A stretch of 64,000 bases of DNA. It comes from Microbacterium sp. KUDC0406 (GTDB lineage: Bacteria; Actinomycetota; Actinomycetes; Actinomycetales; Microbacteriaceae). The notes beneath the pieces are model-generated. The model was not told where the DNA came from. It made no database searches and worked only from the letters and a program-made list of their open reading frames with translations. The DNA lies in NCBI RefSeq assembly GCF_021582875.1, contig NZ_CP091138.1, positions 372,001-436,000 of the forward strand. Reading direction: 5' to 3'. Shown piece by piece: positions 37,719 to 47,190 of this stretch (within the stretch, counting starts at the first letter, position 1; every line of letters starts with the position of its first letter). Both the position numbers and the translations under genes were made by a program.

Positions 37719-39584
37719 TCACCGGGACAGTCCGTGGCCGAACGGGTACAGCACCTGCGTCGGGTCGTCGGCGGAGTAGATGTCGACCGGCAGTTTGCCG
37801 GTCGGGCGGATCTCACCGGTGATGACCTTCGCCAGCGACACCAGCGCGGGCGTGGCGTACGAGTAGGTGGCGATGTAGTCGTCCACGTCGCCGAGCTGGT
37901 TGATGTCGTACGGGTTGCGCACGCCGACGACGACCAGGTGGGTGTCGGTGGCATCCAGTGCGGCGACCAGCGCCTTCTGACTGCTCGTGGCGGTCACACC
38001 GTTGGTGAGGACGACTGTGACGTCGCTGTCCTCGGCCGCGGCGACGGCGTTCGTGATCTCGGCCTGCGTGGGAGCCGTGCCGGTCGACAGCGCAGTCGCC
38101 TGCGCGCCGCGGGAGGCGAGCTGGTCGGCCAGTGTCTGTCCGGTCACGACGCCATAGCCGGTGACGAGCACCTTCTTGCCGCGCACGGAGACCGGGAGGG
38201 CCTTGTTCTCGTTGCGCACCAGCGTGGTGGTGCGGTCGGTGATCTTCTCGGCGGCGCGCAGATTCGAGCGCGTCCCGATCTTCTTCAGCACCTTGCGCAC
38301 GTCGACCTGCGGATGCGTGGTCACCCCCTGGTCGTACTTCATGACCAGGATGCGCTGCACGGATGCGTCGATGCGCTTCTCGGTGAGACGGCCGGATGCC
38401 ACGGCGTCCTCGACCGCCTGGTAGGCCTCCTGCGGCGCCGCGGGCAGCAGCAGCTGGTCGACGCCGGCCTCGAGCGCGCGGACGGCGACCTCGCCGTCGC
38501 CGTACTTCTGCCGCACCGCTGCCATCTCCAGGCCGTCCGTGACGATGACGCCGTCGAAGCCGAGCGCGTCGCGCAGCTGTCCGGTGACGATCTTCTTCGA
38601 CAGGGTGGCGGGGTCGCCGCTGTCGTCGAGCGCAGGAACGACGATGTGCGCGGTCATGATCGAGTCGACGCCGGCGGCGATCGCCGCCTTGAACGGCGGC
38701 GCATCGATCTGCTGCCACTCCTTCAGAGTGTGCGTGATCACGGGAAGACCGGTGTGCGAGTCGGTGGCGGTGTCGCCGTGACCGGGGAAGTGCTTGGCCG
38801 TCGCGACGATGCCGGCGTCGTCCTGGTAGCCCTGCACAGCGGCCGCGGTGAGCTTCGAGACCAGCGCGGGATCGGACGAGAAGCTCCGAACGCCGATCAC
38901 CGGGTTGTCCGGGTTGACGTTCACGTCGGCGTCGGGCGCGTTGTTCTGCTGGATGCCCATCGCCAACAGTTCCTCGCCGGTGATGGCCGCCGCCTTGCGG
39001 GTGTCCTTCGCGCTGCCGCCGGCGCCGAGCGCCATGTTCCCGGGGAGCAGTGTGGCGGGGGAATTGATCCGGTTCACCAGGCCCTGCTCCTGGTCGGTGC
39101 TGACCAGCAGCGGGATGCCGGCTCCGGCGTCGTCCGCGGCGTCCTGCAGCCCGTTCGCGAGCGTGGCGACCTGCACCGGATCGGTGACGTTGTCACGCGC
39201 GGAGAACAGGATGAAGCCGCCCGGTTCGTATTCGGAGATGATCTCCGCCGCGTTCGACTCGCCGTACAGCGCGGTGTTGCGCGGATCGTCCGTGGTGGCG
39301 GTCGGCCCGTAGGCGAAGAGGATGAACAGCTGCCCGATCTTCTCCTCGAGCGTCATGGAACGGAGCGTCTTGCGCGCGTACTCGGCGGCACGATCCTTGC
39401 CGTGATGACCGTGGTCCCCGTCGTGGTGACCGTGGTTCCCGTCCCCGTGACCGCCGTGGTGCCCGCTGGAGCCGCTGCTCGGCCGTGGACTCTCCGCGGC
39501 TGAAGCAGCGACGGGGCCGAGCCCGACCGCAAGCGCGAGCGCCGCGGCGGTTGCCACCGATCGGCGGAAGGATATGTTTCGCAT
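37719..39584 (-). CDS. nagZ: secreted NagZ-like beta-N-acetylglucosaminidase, GH3
   Basis: A 621-residue exported glycosidase. The signal peptide is residues 1-30 (ending VAASAA). A His-rich stretch (residues 42-61, nine His) precedes the GH3 domain. NagZ hallmarks are STDQEQGLVNRI near residue 150 and KHFPGHGDTATDSHTG near 250, whose Asp-His dyad acts as acid/base. VIVTDGLEMAAV carries the nucleophile Asp. A C-terminal GH3_C domain is present. I start at the ATG at 39584, since GAGGAG precedes it. Probably releases GlcNAc before NamZ acts. Confidence 0.92.
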   Translation of the reverse strand: MRNISFRRSVATAAALALAVGLGPVAASAAESPRPSSGSSGHHGGHGDGNHGHHDGDHGHHGKDRAAEYARKTLRSMTLEEKIGQLFILFAYGPTATTDDPRNTALYGESNAAEIISEYEPGGFILFSARDNVTDPVQVATLANGLQDAADDAGAGIPLLVSTDQEQGLVNRINSPATLLPGNMALGAGGSAKDTRKAAAITGEELLAMGIQQNNAPDADVNVNPDNPVIGVRSFSSDPALVSKLTAAAVQGYQDDAGIVATAKHFPGHGDTATDSHTGLPVITHTLKEWQQIDAPPFKAAIAAGVDSIMTAHIVVPALDDSGDPATLSKKIVTGQLRDALGFDGVIVTDGLEMAAVRQKYGDGEVAVRALEAGVDQLLLPAAPQEAYQAVEDAVASGRLTEKRIDASVQRILVMKYDQGVTTHPQVDVRKVLKKIGTRSNLRAAEKITDRTTTLVRNENKALPVSVRGKKVLVTGYGVVTGQTLADQLASRGAQATALSTGTAPTQAEITNAVAAAEDSDVTVVLTNGVTATSSQKALVAALDATDTHLVVVGVRNPYDINQLGDVDDYIATYSYATPALVSLAKVITGEIRPTGKLPVDIYSADDPTQVLYPFGHGLSR

Positions 39585-39692
39585 GACGTCACTCCTCATC
39601 GAGTTTCGTCCCCAGCTCCGCCCACCCCAGGGCGTCGCCAGCCTAGCCCCCTCCGACCGATTCTGAACAGGGGGATCACAAAATACGGGTGA

Positions 39693-40691
39693 TCAATCGC
39701 CCTTCAGACGCACCAGGCGCTCGTGTCCGGTCTCGGACAGCTCGGCGATGTCGTCGCGAGATTTCAGGAAGTCCGAGAACGACCGGTATCCGAGCGCCTT
39801 TTCGCTAAATGACGGGTCCATACGGCGCATCTGGGTCTTCACCGCCGAGCCGTGCAGCCACTCGTCGGCGTCGGACTTGTCGTGTCCGAGACGCAGTGCG
39901 CGGATGAGCAGGGCGGATGCCTCGATCTGCTCCTCCGAGGTGAGGTCATTGTCGTTCTCGGCCGGAGCGGTCGGCGTCTTCTTGCTGCTCCTGCGCTTCG
40001 GAGCGGGCTTCTGCACGGGTTCCGGCTCGGCATCTTTCGTATCGGATATTTCGGGCGCGGCGGCCTGCGCAGCATCAGCCTTCGCCGTGCTGCGCGGTTT
40101 CGCAGCGCGCTTGTCGACGACAAGCCGGTCGACGCCGGGCAGCGAGTCGTACGACTCGAACTGGTCGCAGGCGGCGGCGAGCGACTTGGCCGTGGAACCG
40201 GCCACCCCGACGCCGATCACGTACCGACCCAGGCGCTTGCAGCGCTGCGCGAGCGGGACGTAGTCGCTGTCGCCCGCGACGATCACCACATGGGTGAGGT
40301 CCGGCAGCCGGAACATGTCCTCGACGGCGTCGACGGCGAGGCGGATGTCGGCGCCGTTCTTCGCGTACGCGGCGGCGGGGAAGAGCTGCACGAGATCGAC
40401 CGCTCGGGCGACCAGCTGACTGCGGTAGTCGGCGTTCACCGGCGACGACCAGTCGGCGTACGCGCGGGTGAGCACCAGCGTGCCGAACGACGACGCGTAG
40501 TCGATGATCGCACCGACGTCGATGACCGCGCGACTCAGTCGCTCGGCGACCTCGGCGTCGTGCGGGTCGTCGGCGATGCGCTGCCGGTCCTTCGAGTAGG
40601 CGTTGCGGCCGTGCACCCGGTCGTACCAGGAGATGACGATGTTGTCGAAGTCCAGGTAGACCGCGACGCGGGCATCCGTCTCGTCAGCCAT
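39693..40691 (-). CDS. NYN/LabA-like ribonuclease with C-terminal OST-HTH-like domain
   Basis: A 332-residue protein, start ATG at 40691. The NYN (PIN-like) domain is residues ~8-180: VAVYLDFDNIVISWYDRV and VIVAGDSDYVPLAQRCK carry the acidic metal-binding residues. An acidic/Lys-rich linker (~200-265) separates a C-terminal OST-HTH/LOTUS-like region (LLIRALRLGHDKSDADEW onwards). Such proteins are RNA-binding ribonucleases. Its start overlaps the stop of the upstream dehydrogenase gene by eight bases. Confidence 0.83.
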   Translation of the reverse strand: MADETDARVAVYLDFDNIVISWYDRVHGRNAYSKDRQRIADDPHDAEVAERLSRAVIDVGAIIDYASSFGTLVLTRAYADWSSPVNADYRSQLVARAVDLVQLFPAAAYAKNGADIRLAVDAVEDMFRLPDLTHVVIVAGDSDYVPLAQRCKRLGRYVIGVGVAGSTAKSLAAACDQFESYDSLPGVDRLVVDKRAAKPRSTAKADAAQAAAPEISDTKDAEPEPVQKPAPKRRSSKKTPTAPAENDNDLTSEEQIEASALLIRALRLGHDKSDADEWLHGSAVKTQMRRMDPSFSEKALGYRSFSDFLKSRDDIAELSETGHERLVRLKGD

Positions 40692-41688
40692 CGGTCCGCT
40701 CCTCTCCGGGGTACCGGACCCCGATCTGGCGGCGGATCTCGTCGAGCGCCCCCATGATCTCCACGGTCTCGGCGATCGGCAGGATGTCGCCGGCGATGTT
40801 GCCCTCCGCGACCAGCCGCTCTGCGGCGAGAGCTTCGAACTGCATGCCGCGGCCGGTGTCAGGCGCGGGACGCCCGTCGAACTCCTCCAGGACGACACCG
40901 TCCGGACCGATGACCCGGAGCACGCTGGGGGCGAGGAAGAACGGTCCGATCTCGGCCCTCGCCTCGGTGCCCATCACGATCGCCGCCGTCGGCCCCGCCG
41001 TGCGCGACGAGGCCAGGCTGGTGGACACCGCGCCACCCACGTGGGTCATGACCGTGGCCACCTCGGCATCCGCGCCGGTCTCGAGAAGCCGGCCCGTGGC
41101 CTGGATGCCGGTGGGCGCGCCGAGCACGTCCCAGATGAACGAGATCGGGTAGATGCCCAGGTCGAGCAGGGCGCCGCCGCCGAGTTCGAGCGCGTTGATG
41201 CGGTGCGCGGGATCGGTGGGCAGGCTCTGGGTGTGATCGGCCATCACCGCGCGGATCTCGCCGAGCGTGCCGGCGGCGATGATCTCGCGGATGCGCACCA
41301 TGTGCGGCAGATAGCGGGTCCACATCGCCTCCATGGCGAGCAGCCCCTTCTCGGCGGCGAGGGCCTGTAGGTCCTCCGCCTCGGCCCGATTCACGGTGAA
41401 GGCCTTCTCGACCAGCACGTGCTTGCCGTGATCGAGGGCCAGGCGCGCGTTCGCATGGTGCATGGGATGCGGTGTGGAGACGTAGACGATGTCGACATCG
41501 GGATCCGCCACGAGCGCCTTGTACGAGGCGTGTGCATGGGGGATGCCGAAGGTCGCGGCGAAGGCGTCGGCGGACTCCTGTGAGCGTGATCCCACCGCCC
41601 TGACGTCGAGTCCCGCGGTGCGGAGGTCGGAGGTGAAGGCGGTCGCGATGCCGCCGGTGGCGAGGATTCCCCAGCGCAGTCCTGTCAT
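40684..41688 (-). CDS. Gfo/Idh/MocA-family oxidoreductase
   Basis: A 334-residue NAD(P)-dependent oxidoreductase with the Rossmann loop WGILATGGIATAFTSDLR near the N-terminus and VLVEKAFTVN near residue 92. The C-terminal half has MEAMWTRYLPHMVRIREII and GALLDLGIYPISF, resembling trans-dihydrodiol dehydrogenase-like members. It is overlapped by the NYN gene, which appears to be an accidental neighbour. Substrate unknown. Confidence 0.85.
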   Translation of the reverse strand: MTGLRWGILATGGIATAFTSDLRTAGLDVRAVGSRSQESADAFAATFGIPHAHASYKALVADPDVDIVYVSTPHPMHHANARLALDHGKHVLVEKAFTVNRAEAEDLQALAAEKGLLAMEAMWTRYLPHMVRIREIIAAGTLGEIRAVMADHTQSLPTDPAHRINALELGGGALLDLGIYPISFIWDVLGAPTGIQATGRLLETGADAEVATVMTHVGGAVSTSLASSRTAGPTAAIVMGTEARAEIGPFFLAPSVLRVIGPDGVVLEEFDGRPAPDTGRGMQFEALAAERLVAEGNIAGDILPIAETVEIMGALDEIRRQIGVRYPGEERTDG

Positions 41689-41761
41689 GACTTCAGCGTA
41701 CCGGGCGGGTTATGCCCGAGAGGTGTCGGAGTCCGGGAGCCCGACACCCCCGGACTCCGAG

Positions 41762-43079
41762 TCAGAGAAGCGCGAGCGCGCGCTCGAGGTCCGCGATGAG
41801 GTCGGCGGGATCCTCCAGGCCGACCGAGACGCGGATGGTGCCCAGCGAGATGCCGGCGGCGTCGCGCTGCTCGGCGTTCAGGTGCGAGTGGGTCATCGAT
41901 GCCGGGTGCGCGACGATGCTGCGCGCGTCGCCGATGTTCGCGACCAGGCGGAAGGTCTCGAGGCCGTCGATGAGGCGCGAGACCCGCTCGACCTCGTCCT
42001 CGCCGGCGCCGGGCGCGACGTCGAAGGAGAACACCGAGGGCACGCCGCGGGGCAGGTAGCGCTCCGCCAGCTCGCCCCACGGGTTGCCGGCGAGACCGGG
42101 GTGATGCACGGCCGCGACCTTGGGATGGCCGGCCAGGTGCTCGGCGATCCGCAGCGCCGAGGCGCTCTGCCGCGACACGCGCAGGTCGAGGGTCTCGATG
42201 CCCTGCAGGATCTGCCAGGCGTTGAAGGGCGACAGCGAGGGTCCGAGATCGTGCACGTACTTCGACTTCACCAGCACGGCGAACGCCTGGCCGGGGCCGA
42301 AGCGCTCCCAGAGCACGAGGTCGCCGAACCGGGTGAACGGCGTGGTGAACTGCGGCCAGCGCTCCGGCTCCGCGCCGAAGTCGAAGGTGCCCTGGTCGAC
42401 GACCACACCGCCGAGCGAGGTGCCGTGGCCGGCGAGGAACTTCGTCGCCGAGTGCACCGTGAAGTCGGCGCCGTGCTCGCCGGGGCGGATCAGGTACGGC
42501 GTGCCGACGGTGTTGTCGATCACGAGCGGCACACCTGCCTCGTGAGCGATGTCGGCGACCAGGCGGATGTCCAGGACCTGCGCGATCGGGTTGGCGACCG
42601 ACTCGGCGAAGAACACCCTGGTCTGCGGGGTGATCGCCGAGCGCCAGGCATCCGCGTCGTCCTGGTCGACGAACGTCACCGGGATGCCGAAGTCGTCGAG
42701 CGTGTCCTGCAGCAGGTCGACCGAGCCGCCGTAGAGCTGGTTGGCGGCGACGATGTGCCCGCCGCGGCCGGCGAGCGCCAGCAGGGTGACCGCCACGGCC
42801 GCCTGACCGGATGCCACGGCGACAGCGCTTGTGCCCCCTCGAGCGCGGCGACGCGCTCCTCGAGGATGAGCTGGGTGGGGCTGGCGTTGCGGCTGTAGAT
42901 GATGCCGGACTTGCGCAGCGCGAACAGGTCGGCGGCCTCCTGCAGATTCGCGAACTCGTATGCCGCGGTCTGGTGGATCGGCGGCACCGCCGACCGGTTC
43001 AGCGCCCCGGTGGCGAACCCGTGCTGCACCTGTGCCGTCGCGAAGGCGGGGGAGAGCTCGGTGCCGGGGAGTTCGTCAT
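41762..43079 (-). CDS. O-acetylhomoserine sulfhydrylase / cystathionine gamma-lyase family PLP enzyme (frameshifted)
   Basis: About 438 residues of the Cys/Met-metabolism PLP family. Motifs: IYSRNASPTQ near the N-terminus, DFTVHSATKFLAGHGTSLGG with the PLP lysine, and SVGLEDPADLIADLERAL at the end. The pattern fits O-acetylhomoserine sulfhydrylase (MetY) best. The frame is lost between ...ERVAALEG and GTSAVAVASGQAAVAVT; one missing G in the run at 42834-42838 explains it. The start is uncertain: the GTG at 43029 lacks a ribosome binding site, and the ATG at 43079 would need another one-base deletion. I favour 43079. Confidence 0.8.
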
Positions 43080-43154
43080 CCCCCTATCCTCTTGCGCGCG
43101 CTTCTCCGGCGTCGGTCATGTGTCGAACTGTTGCAGCCCGGGAATGCCCACGGG

Positions 43155-44099
43155 TCAGGGGATCAGGACCACCTTGCCCTGCACGGAGTGCGACTCGACG
43201 AGTTCGTGGGCACGGGCCGCATCGGCGAGCGGCAGCTCGCGGCCGAGCTCGACCGAGAAGTCACCGGCGACGAGGAGGTTGATCGTCAGGGCAAGAGCCT
43301 CGGCGCGCCAGGCGAGCTGCTCCTCGGTCAGGGGCTCGGGGCTGCCGCCCGAGTACGCCTGGATGCCGAACGACGCGGCGTCCGGCCCGCGCACGATCGT
43401 CGCGATGCGGTCGTGGTCCGCGACGAGAGCGAGGGACGTCTGGATGGCCTCGTCCGTGCCGGCGCAGTCCAGCGCGACGTCGACGCCCTTCGGCGCTGCC
43501 TCGCGCACTCTGTCCTCGAGCCCGTCTTCGTACGCGACGGGGACCGCGCCGAGCTCGCGCAGCCGGTCGTGCCTCTCGGGGCTCGCCGTGGCGATCACGG
43601 TTGCACCCCACAGCACGGCGTACTGGATGGCGGCCTGTCCGACCGCGCCGGATCCGGCGTGCACCAGCAGCGTCTCGTCCTTCGCGACGCGCAGCGAACG
43701 CAGCGCCTGATACGCGGTGCCGACCGGGGTCGCGAGGGCGGCGCCCTCGGCGGCGGTCACACCGTCGAGCAGGTGGGCGAGATGCGCAACGGGAACGGTC
43801 AGCAGGCCGGCGTACGTGCCGAGGGTGTCGCGGATCGCCACCCGGTCTCCCACGGCGAAGCCGCTGACGCCGGGACCGACCTGGGCGATCGTGCCCGCAC
43901 CGTCGAAGCCGACGCGTCGCGGTTCGGTCAGCGGCGGCAGCGGCCGGACACCGCCGCGCTGCTTGGCGTCGATCGGATTCACGCCGGCCGCCTCGATGCG
44001 GACCACGACCTCGCCTTGGCCCGGAACGGGATCCGGCACCTCCACCAGGCGGAGGACGTCGGGGGAGCCGATTTCAGAGAAGACGATCGCACGAGCCAT
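43155..44099 (-). CDS. NADP-dependent zinc-independent alcohol dehydrogenase/quinone oxidoreductase
   Basis: A 314-residue medium-chain dehydrogenase. GroES-like N-terminal domain (VVVRIEAAGVNPIDAKQRG) and Rossmann domain with LLVHAGSGAVGQAAIQYA near residue 148. No structural or catalytic zinc Cys cluster is seen, so it belongs to the quinone-reductase branch. It is divergent from the 1004-residue gene, 54 bp apart. Substrate unknown. Confidence 0.88.
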   Translation of the reverse strand: MARAIVFSEIGSPDVLRLVEVPDPVPGQGEVVVRIEAAGVNPIDAKQRGGVRPLPPLTEPRRVGFDGAGTIAQVGPGVSGFAVGDRVAIRDTLGTYAGLLTVPVAHLAHLLDGVTAAEGAALATPVGTAYQALRSLRVAKDETLLVHAGSGAVGQAAIQYAVLWGATVIATASPERHDRLRELGAVPVAYEDGLEDRVREAAPKGVDVALDCAGTDEAIQTSLALVADHDRIATIVRGPDAASFGIQAYSGGSPEPLTEEQLAWRAEALALTINLLVAGDFSVELGRELPLADAARAHELVESHSVQGKVVLIP

Positions 44100-44153
44100 G
44101 CGTTCAGGCTAACGCCCGGTGATCGGAGTCCGGGCCGCGCCTATCATCAGAGC

Positions 44154-47100
44154 ATGACGACGGCGCGACGACGAGGCATCCTCGCCGCCGTCACCGCGAT
44201 CGTGCTCGTCGCGCTCGGTGCAGGCGCCGCACTCGTGGTCGGCGATGCTCTCGGCATCCGCGTCGAGTCGTCCTCGCCGATGCTGCCCGCGGCCGCCGCA
44301 GCCGTCACCGCCGGCGAACCGGTCGCCCCGCCCGAGCTCGGCATGATCGACGTCCCCGGCGGCGAGCGCGTCAACGTCGCGATGGATGAACTGCGGGACG
44401 CGATCGCCGACGCGGCCACGACGGACGGCGAGGCGTCTCTGTCCGCCGACGCCACCGGTGGCGGCACGGATGACGTGTACGTCCTGGAAGGGGACTCCTC
44501 GGCGCTGCGGATCCATGCCGTGACCGAAGCGGGAACCGTCCGGGCGATCTACGACATCGCCGCTCAGGTGCGGGCCTCGAAGCCGCTGACCGATCTGATC
44601 GGCGCGCACCAGGCGTCCCGGCTGACCCTGCGCATGACCGACCTCGGAGCCGTGGGAGTGGCACCGGACCCGGCTGCATGGGAGTCCGGCACCGACTACT
44701 CCCACGCATCCCGGGCGTTCGCCGACGTGCTCCAGCCGGATGCCCCGTACATCGATCGGGCCGCGCTGGCGGAGGCCTACGACGATTTCGACGTGTTCCT
44801 GCGTCACTCACTCGCGAACGGATTCAACGCGATCGCGTTCCCCGGCTTCGTCGAGTTCGTCACCTTCGATGGCGCACCGGACGGCCCCGTGTACGCGGAG
44901 GACGACGAGCACCGGGCGAAGGCGCTCGCCATGAGGGAGGCGTTCGCGCCGTTCTGGGAACGCGCGGACGAGCTCGGAGTACAGGTGTTCCTGCGCACGG
45001 ACATGCTCGCGCTCACCGACCCGCTCGAGCAGTACCTCCGAGAGCGCTTCGGCGCCCTCGACACCGAGAACCCCGAGCTGTGGGACGTCTACACCGCCGG
45101 TCTCGACGAGCTGTACGACGCCGTGCCCGCACTGGACGGTGTGCTGATCCGCATCGGCGAGGCGGGAACCGTGTACGACGTGGAGGGATGGGACTACTAC
45201 TCCGCACTCAGCGTGACCACCGTCGACGCCGTGCGGACGATGCTCGAGGCGTTCACCGCGCAGGCGGAGGCCTCGGATCGGGAAGTCGTCTTCCGCACCT
45301 GGTCGGTGGGGATCGGGGCGGTGGGCGACATGCACACGAACGCGGCCTCGTACGAGGCTGTGCTCGGGGGCATCGACTCGCCGGCACTGATCGTGTCGAC
45401 CAAGTACACCCTGGGGGACTTCTACACCTGGCTGCCGGTGAACGACACGCTCGAACAGGGCGCCCAGCGCCGCATCATCGAGTTGCAGAGCAGACGCGAG
45501 TTCGAGAACTTCGGCGCCTTCGCCAACGATCTGGGGGCCGAGTACCAGCGGGCCCTGCAGCAGCTGCTCGCTGCGAACGACCGGATCGAGGGCGTGTGGG
45601 TGTGGACCCAGGACGGCGGACCATGGCGCGCCGGGCCCATGACGCTCTACCTCAAGGCCGGGTTCTGGCAGCTGTACGAGCTGAACACGCAGATCGCGGC
45701 ATCCCTCGCCCGGGAACCGTCAGCCGATGTCGCGGCGGTCACGGCCGACTGGGCCCGCGAGTGGTTCTCCACCGACCCCGAGACGGTGCAGGCGATCACC
45801 ACGGCGATGGCGAGCTCGCGCGACGCCATCGCGCACGGACTGTACATCGCGCAGTTCGCGCAGCAGCGGGTGTTCGCGATCGGGCTGGAGCCTCCGCCGA
45901 TGATGTGGATCTTCGAGTGGGACATCCTCACCGGCGACTCCGCGGTCCTCGACGTCATGTACTCCATCGTGCGCGACGCCGACGGCGGCATCGACGCGGC
46001 GATCGCCGACGGCGAGCGTGCCGTGGCGGTCGCCGAGCACATGCTCGGCACGGTCTCGGCGACGGATGCCGGCACCTGGCGCTCGCCGCAGATCCGCGAC
46101 GCGTTCGTGGGGACTCTCGAATACGAGGTCGACACGCTCCGGATGCTCGCCGCGTATCGCTCGCTCATGCTGCACCAGGGGCAGTGGCACGACACCCGTT
46201 CGCCCGCCGCGCGGGCGGCGTGGGATGCGGACCGTGCGAGGTTCGAGAAGCTCGCGGCCGCGCACCTGAAGGCCTACGACGGCGACCTGGCGCACCCCGC
46301 ACTCAACCTGACAGCGGCGCGGCTGGGCATCGAACGGACCGCACGGGACGACCTGATGGCCTGGCTCGCGCGCGGGCTGCTCGCGCTCTCGGTCGCCTGG
46401 GTCGTCATCGGGATGCTCGCGGCGCGCACCCGGCTGGTGCGGCGCCCCGGCGCCGCCGCCGCACGTGCCACCTGGGTCTCGTCGACCCGGCCGTGGCGCG
46501 CTCGGGAGTCGGCACTCGGCCTGCTCGACACTGACCGCTGGCTGCTGCTCGTCGTCCCGGCGGCGCTGCTGGTGGCCACACGAGCCGTGCAGACCTCGTT
46601 TCAGTCCTGGACGCACCTGGCGCTGGTCCTCGGAGCGTGGGTGCTGTTCGCGCTCGTGATCCGTCTCTTCGTATGGCGGCATTCTCCGTGGCCGGTCATC
46701 GTGGCGGTCGGCGGCGTCGTCGTGCTGCGCTGCATGCTCGCGCTGTTCGCGCTGTCGTTCACCGGCCCCGGCGGCTACTGGTACGCGTTCTGGACCGAGC
46801 CGGCACCGCGCACCGCGTACATCGCGGTCGCGTTCGCGCTCTTCGTCTGGGTGTTCGTCGCCGCCGGATGGGCGCTCTCGACCCGGATCGGCGCGCGGCG
46901 GGCCACGGGGGCCGTGCTCGCCTCAGCCGGCGCGGGACTGCTGGTTCCGTCGGTCGTCGTCGGGCTCATCGGACTGGAGACCGCCCTCACCGTCTGGAAC
47001 GACGAGATGGGCCTGCTGCCCTGGGGGCTCGCCCGCATCCTCGGCATCACCGCCTACCTGGACATCCCGGCTGACACGCCATGGATCGCCGCAGCGTTCG

Positions 47101-47168
47101 CGGCCGTGCTGCTGGTGGCGGGTGCTCTGCTCGCGCTGCCCGGCAGGCGACGCGCCGAAGCCGGCTGA
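44154..47168 (+). CDS. membrane protein joining an exported glycosidase-like domain to a 7-helix domain
   Basis: A 1004-residue protein with an intact frame. An N-terminal helix (residues ~7-27) would anchor it; residues ~40-160 look like the N-terminal beta domain of GH20/GH67-type enzymes (ALRIHAVTEAGTVRAIYDIA); residues ~165-560 look like a TIM barrel (FLRHSLANGFNAIAFPGF, QVFLRTDML, VLIRIGEAG, GVWVWTQDGGPW). After a helical region to ~740 come about seven transmembrane helices to the C-terminus. The barrel assignment is by pattern and uncertain; no catalytic pair is proven. It is monocistronic. Function unknown. Confidence 0.65.
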   Translation: MTTARRRGILAAVTAIVLVALGAGAALVVGDALGIRVESSSPMLPAAAAAVTAGEPVAPPELGMIDVPGGERVNVAMDELRDAIADAATTDGEASLSADATGGGTDDVYVLEGDSSALRIHAVTEAGTVRAIYDIAAQVRASKPLTDLIGAHQASRLTLRMTDLGAVGVAPDPAAWESGTDYSHASRAFADVLQPDAPYIDRAALAEAYDDFDVFLRHSLANGFNAIAFPGFVEFVTFDGAPDGPVYAEDDEHRAKALAMREAFAPFWERADELGVQVFLRTDMLALTDPLEQYLRERFGALDTENPELWDVYTAGLDELYDAVPALDGVLIRIGEAGTVYDVEGWDYYSALSVTTVDAVRTMLEAFTAQAEASDREVVFRTWSVGIGAVGDMHTNAASYEAVLGGIDSPALIVSTKYTLGDFYTWLPVNDTLEQGAQRRIIELQSRREFENFGAFANDLGAEYQRALQQLLAANDRIEGVWVWTQDGGPWRAGPMTLYLKAGFWQLYELNTQIAASLAREPSADVAAVTADWAREWFSTDPETVQAITTAMASSRDAIAHGLYIAQFAQQRVFAIGLEPPPMMWIFEWDILTGDSAVLDVMYSIVRDADGGIDAAIADGERAVAVAEHMLGTVSATDAGTWRSPQIRDAFVGTLEYEVDTLRMLAAYRSLMLHQGQWHDTRSPAARAAWDADRARFEKLAAAHLKAYDGDLAHPALNLTAARLGIERTARDDLMAWLARGLLALSVAWVVIGMLAARTRLVRRPGAAAARATWVSSTRPWRARESALGLLDTDRWLLLVVPAALLVATRAVQTSFQSWTHLALVLGAWVLFALVIRLFVWRHSPWPVIVAVGGVVVLRCMLALFALSFTGPGGYWYAFWTEPAPRTAYIAVAFALFVWVFVAAGWALSTRIGARRATGAVLASAGAGLLVPSVVVGLIGLETALTVWNDEMGLLPWGLARILGITAYLDIPADTPWIAAAFAAVLLVAGALLALPGRRRAEAG

Positions 47169-47190
47169 GCCAGGCGGATGCGCGCTGCGA

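Noticed and set aside
39674-39694. Inverted repeat GATCAC...GTGATC at the end of the NYN gene as a terminator.
   Set aside because: The stem is only six base pairs, overlaps the stop codon and has no supporting U-tract.
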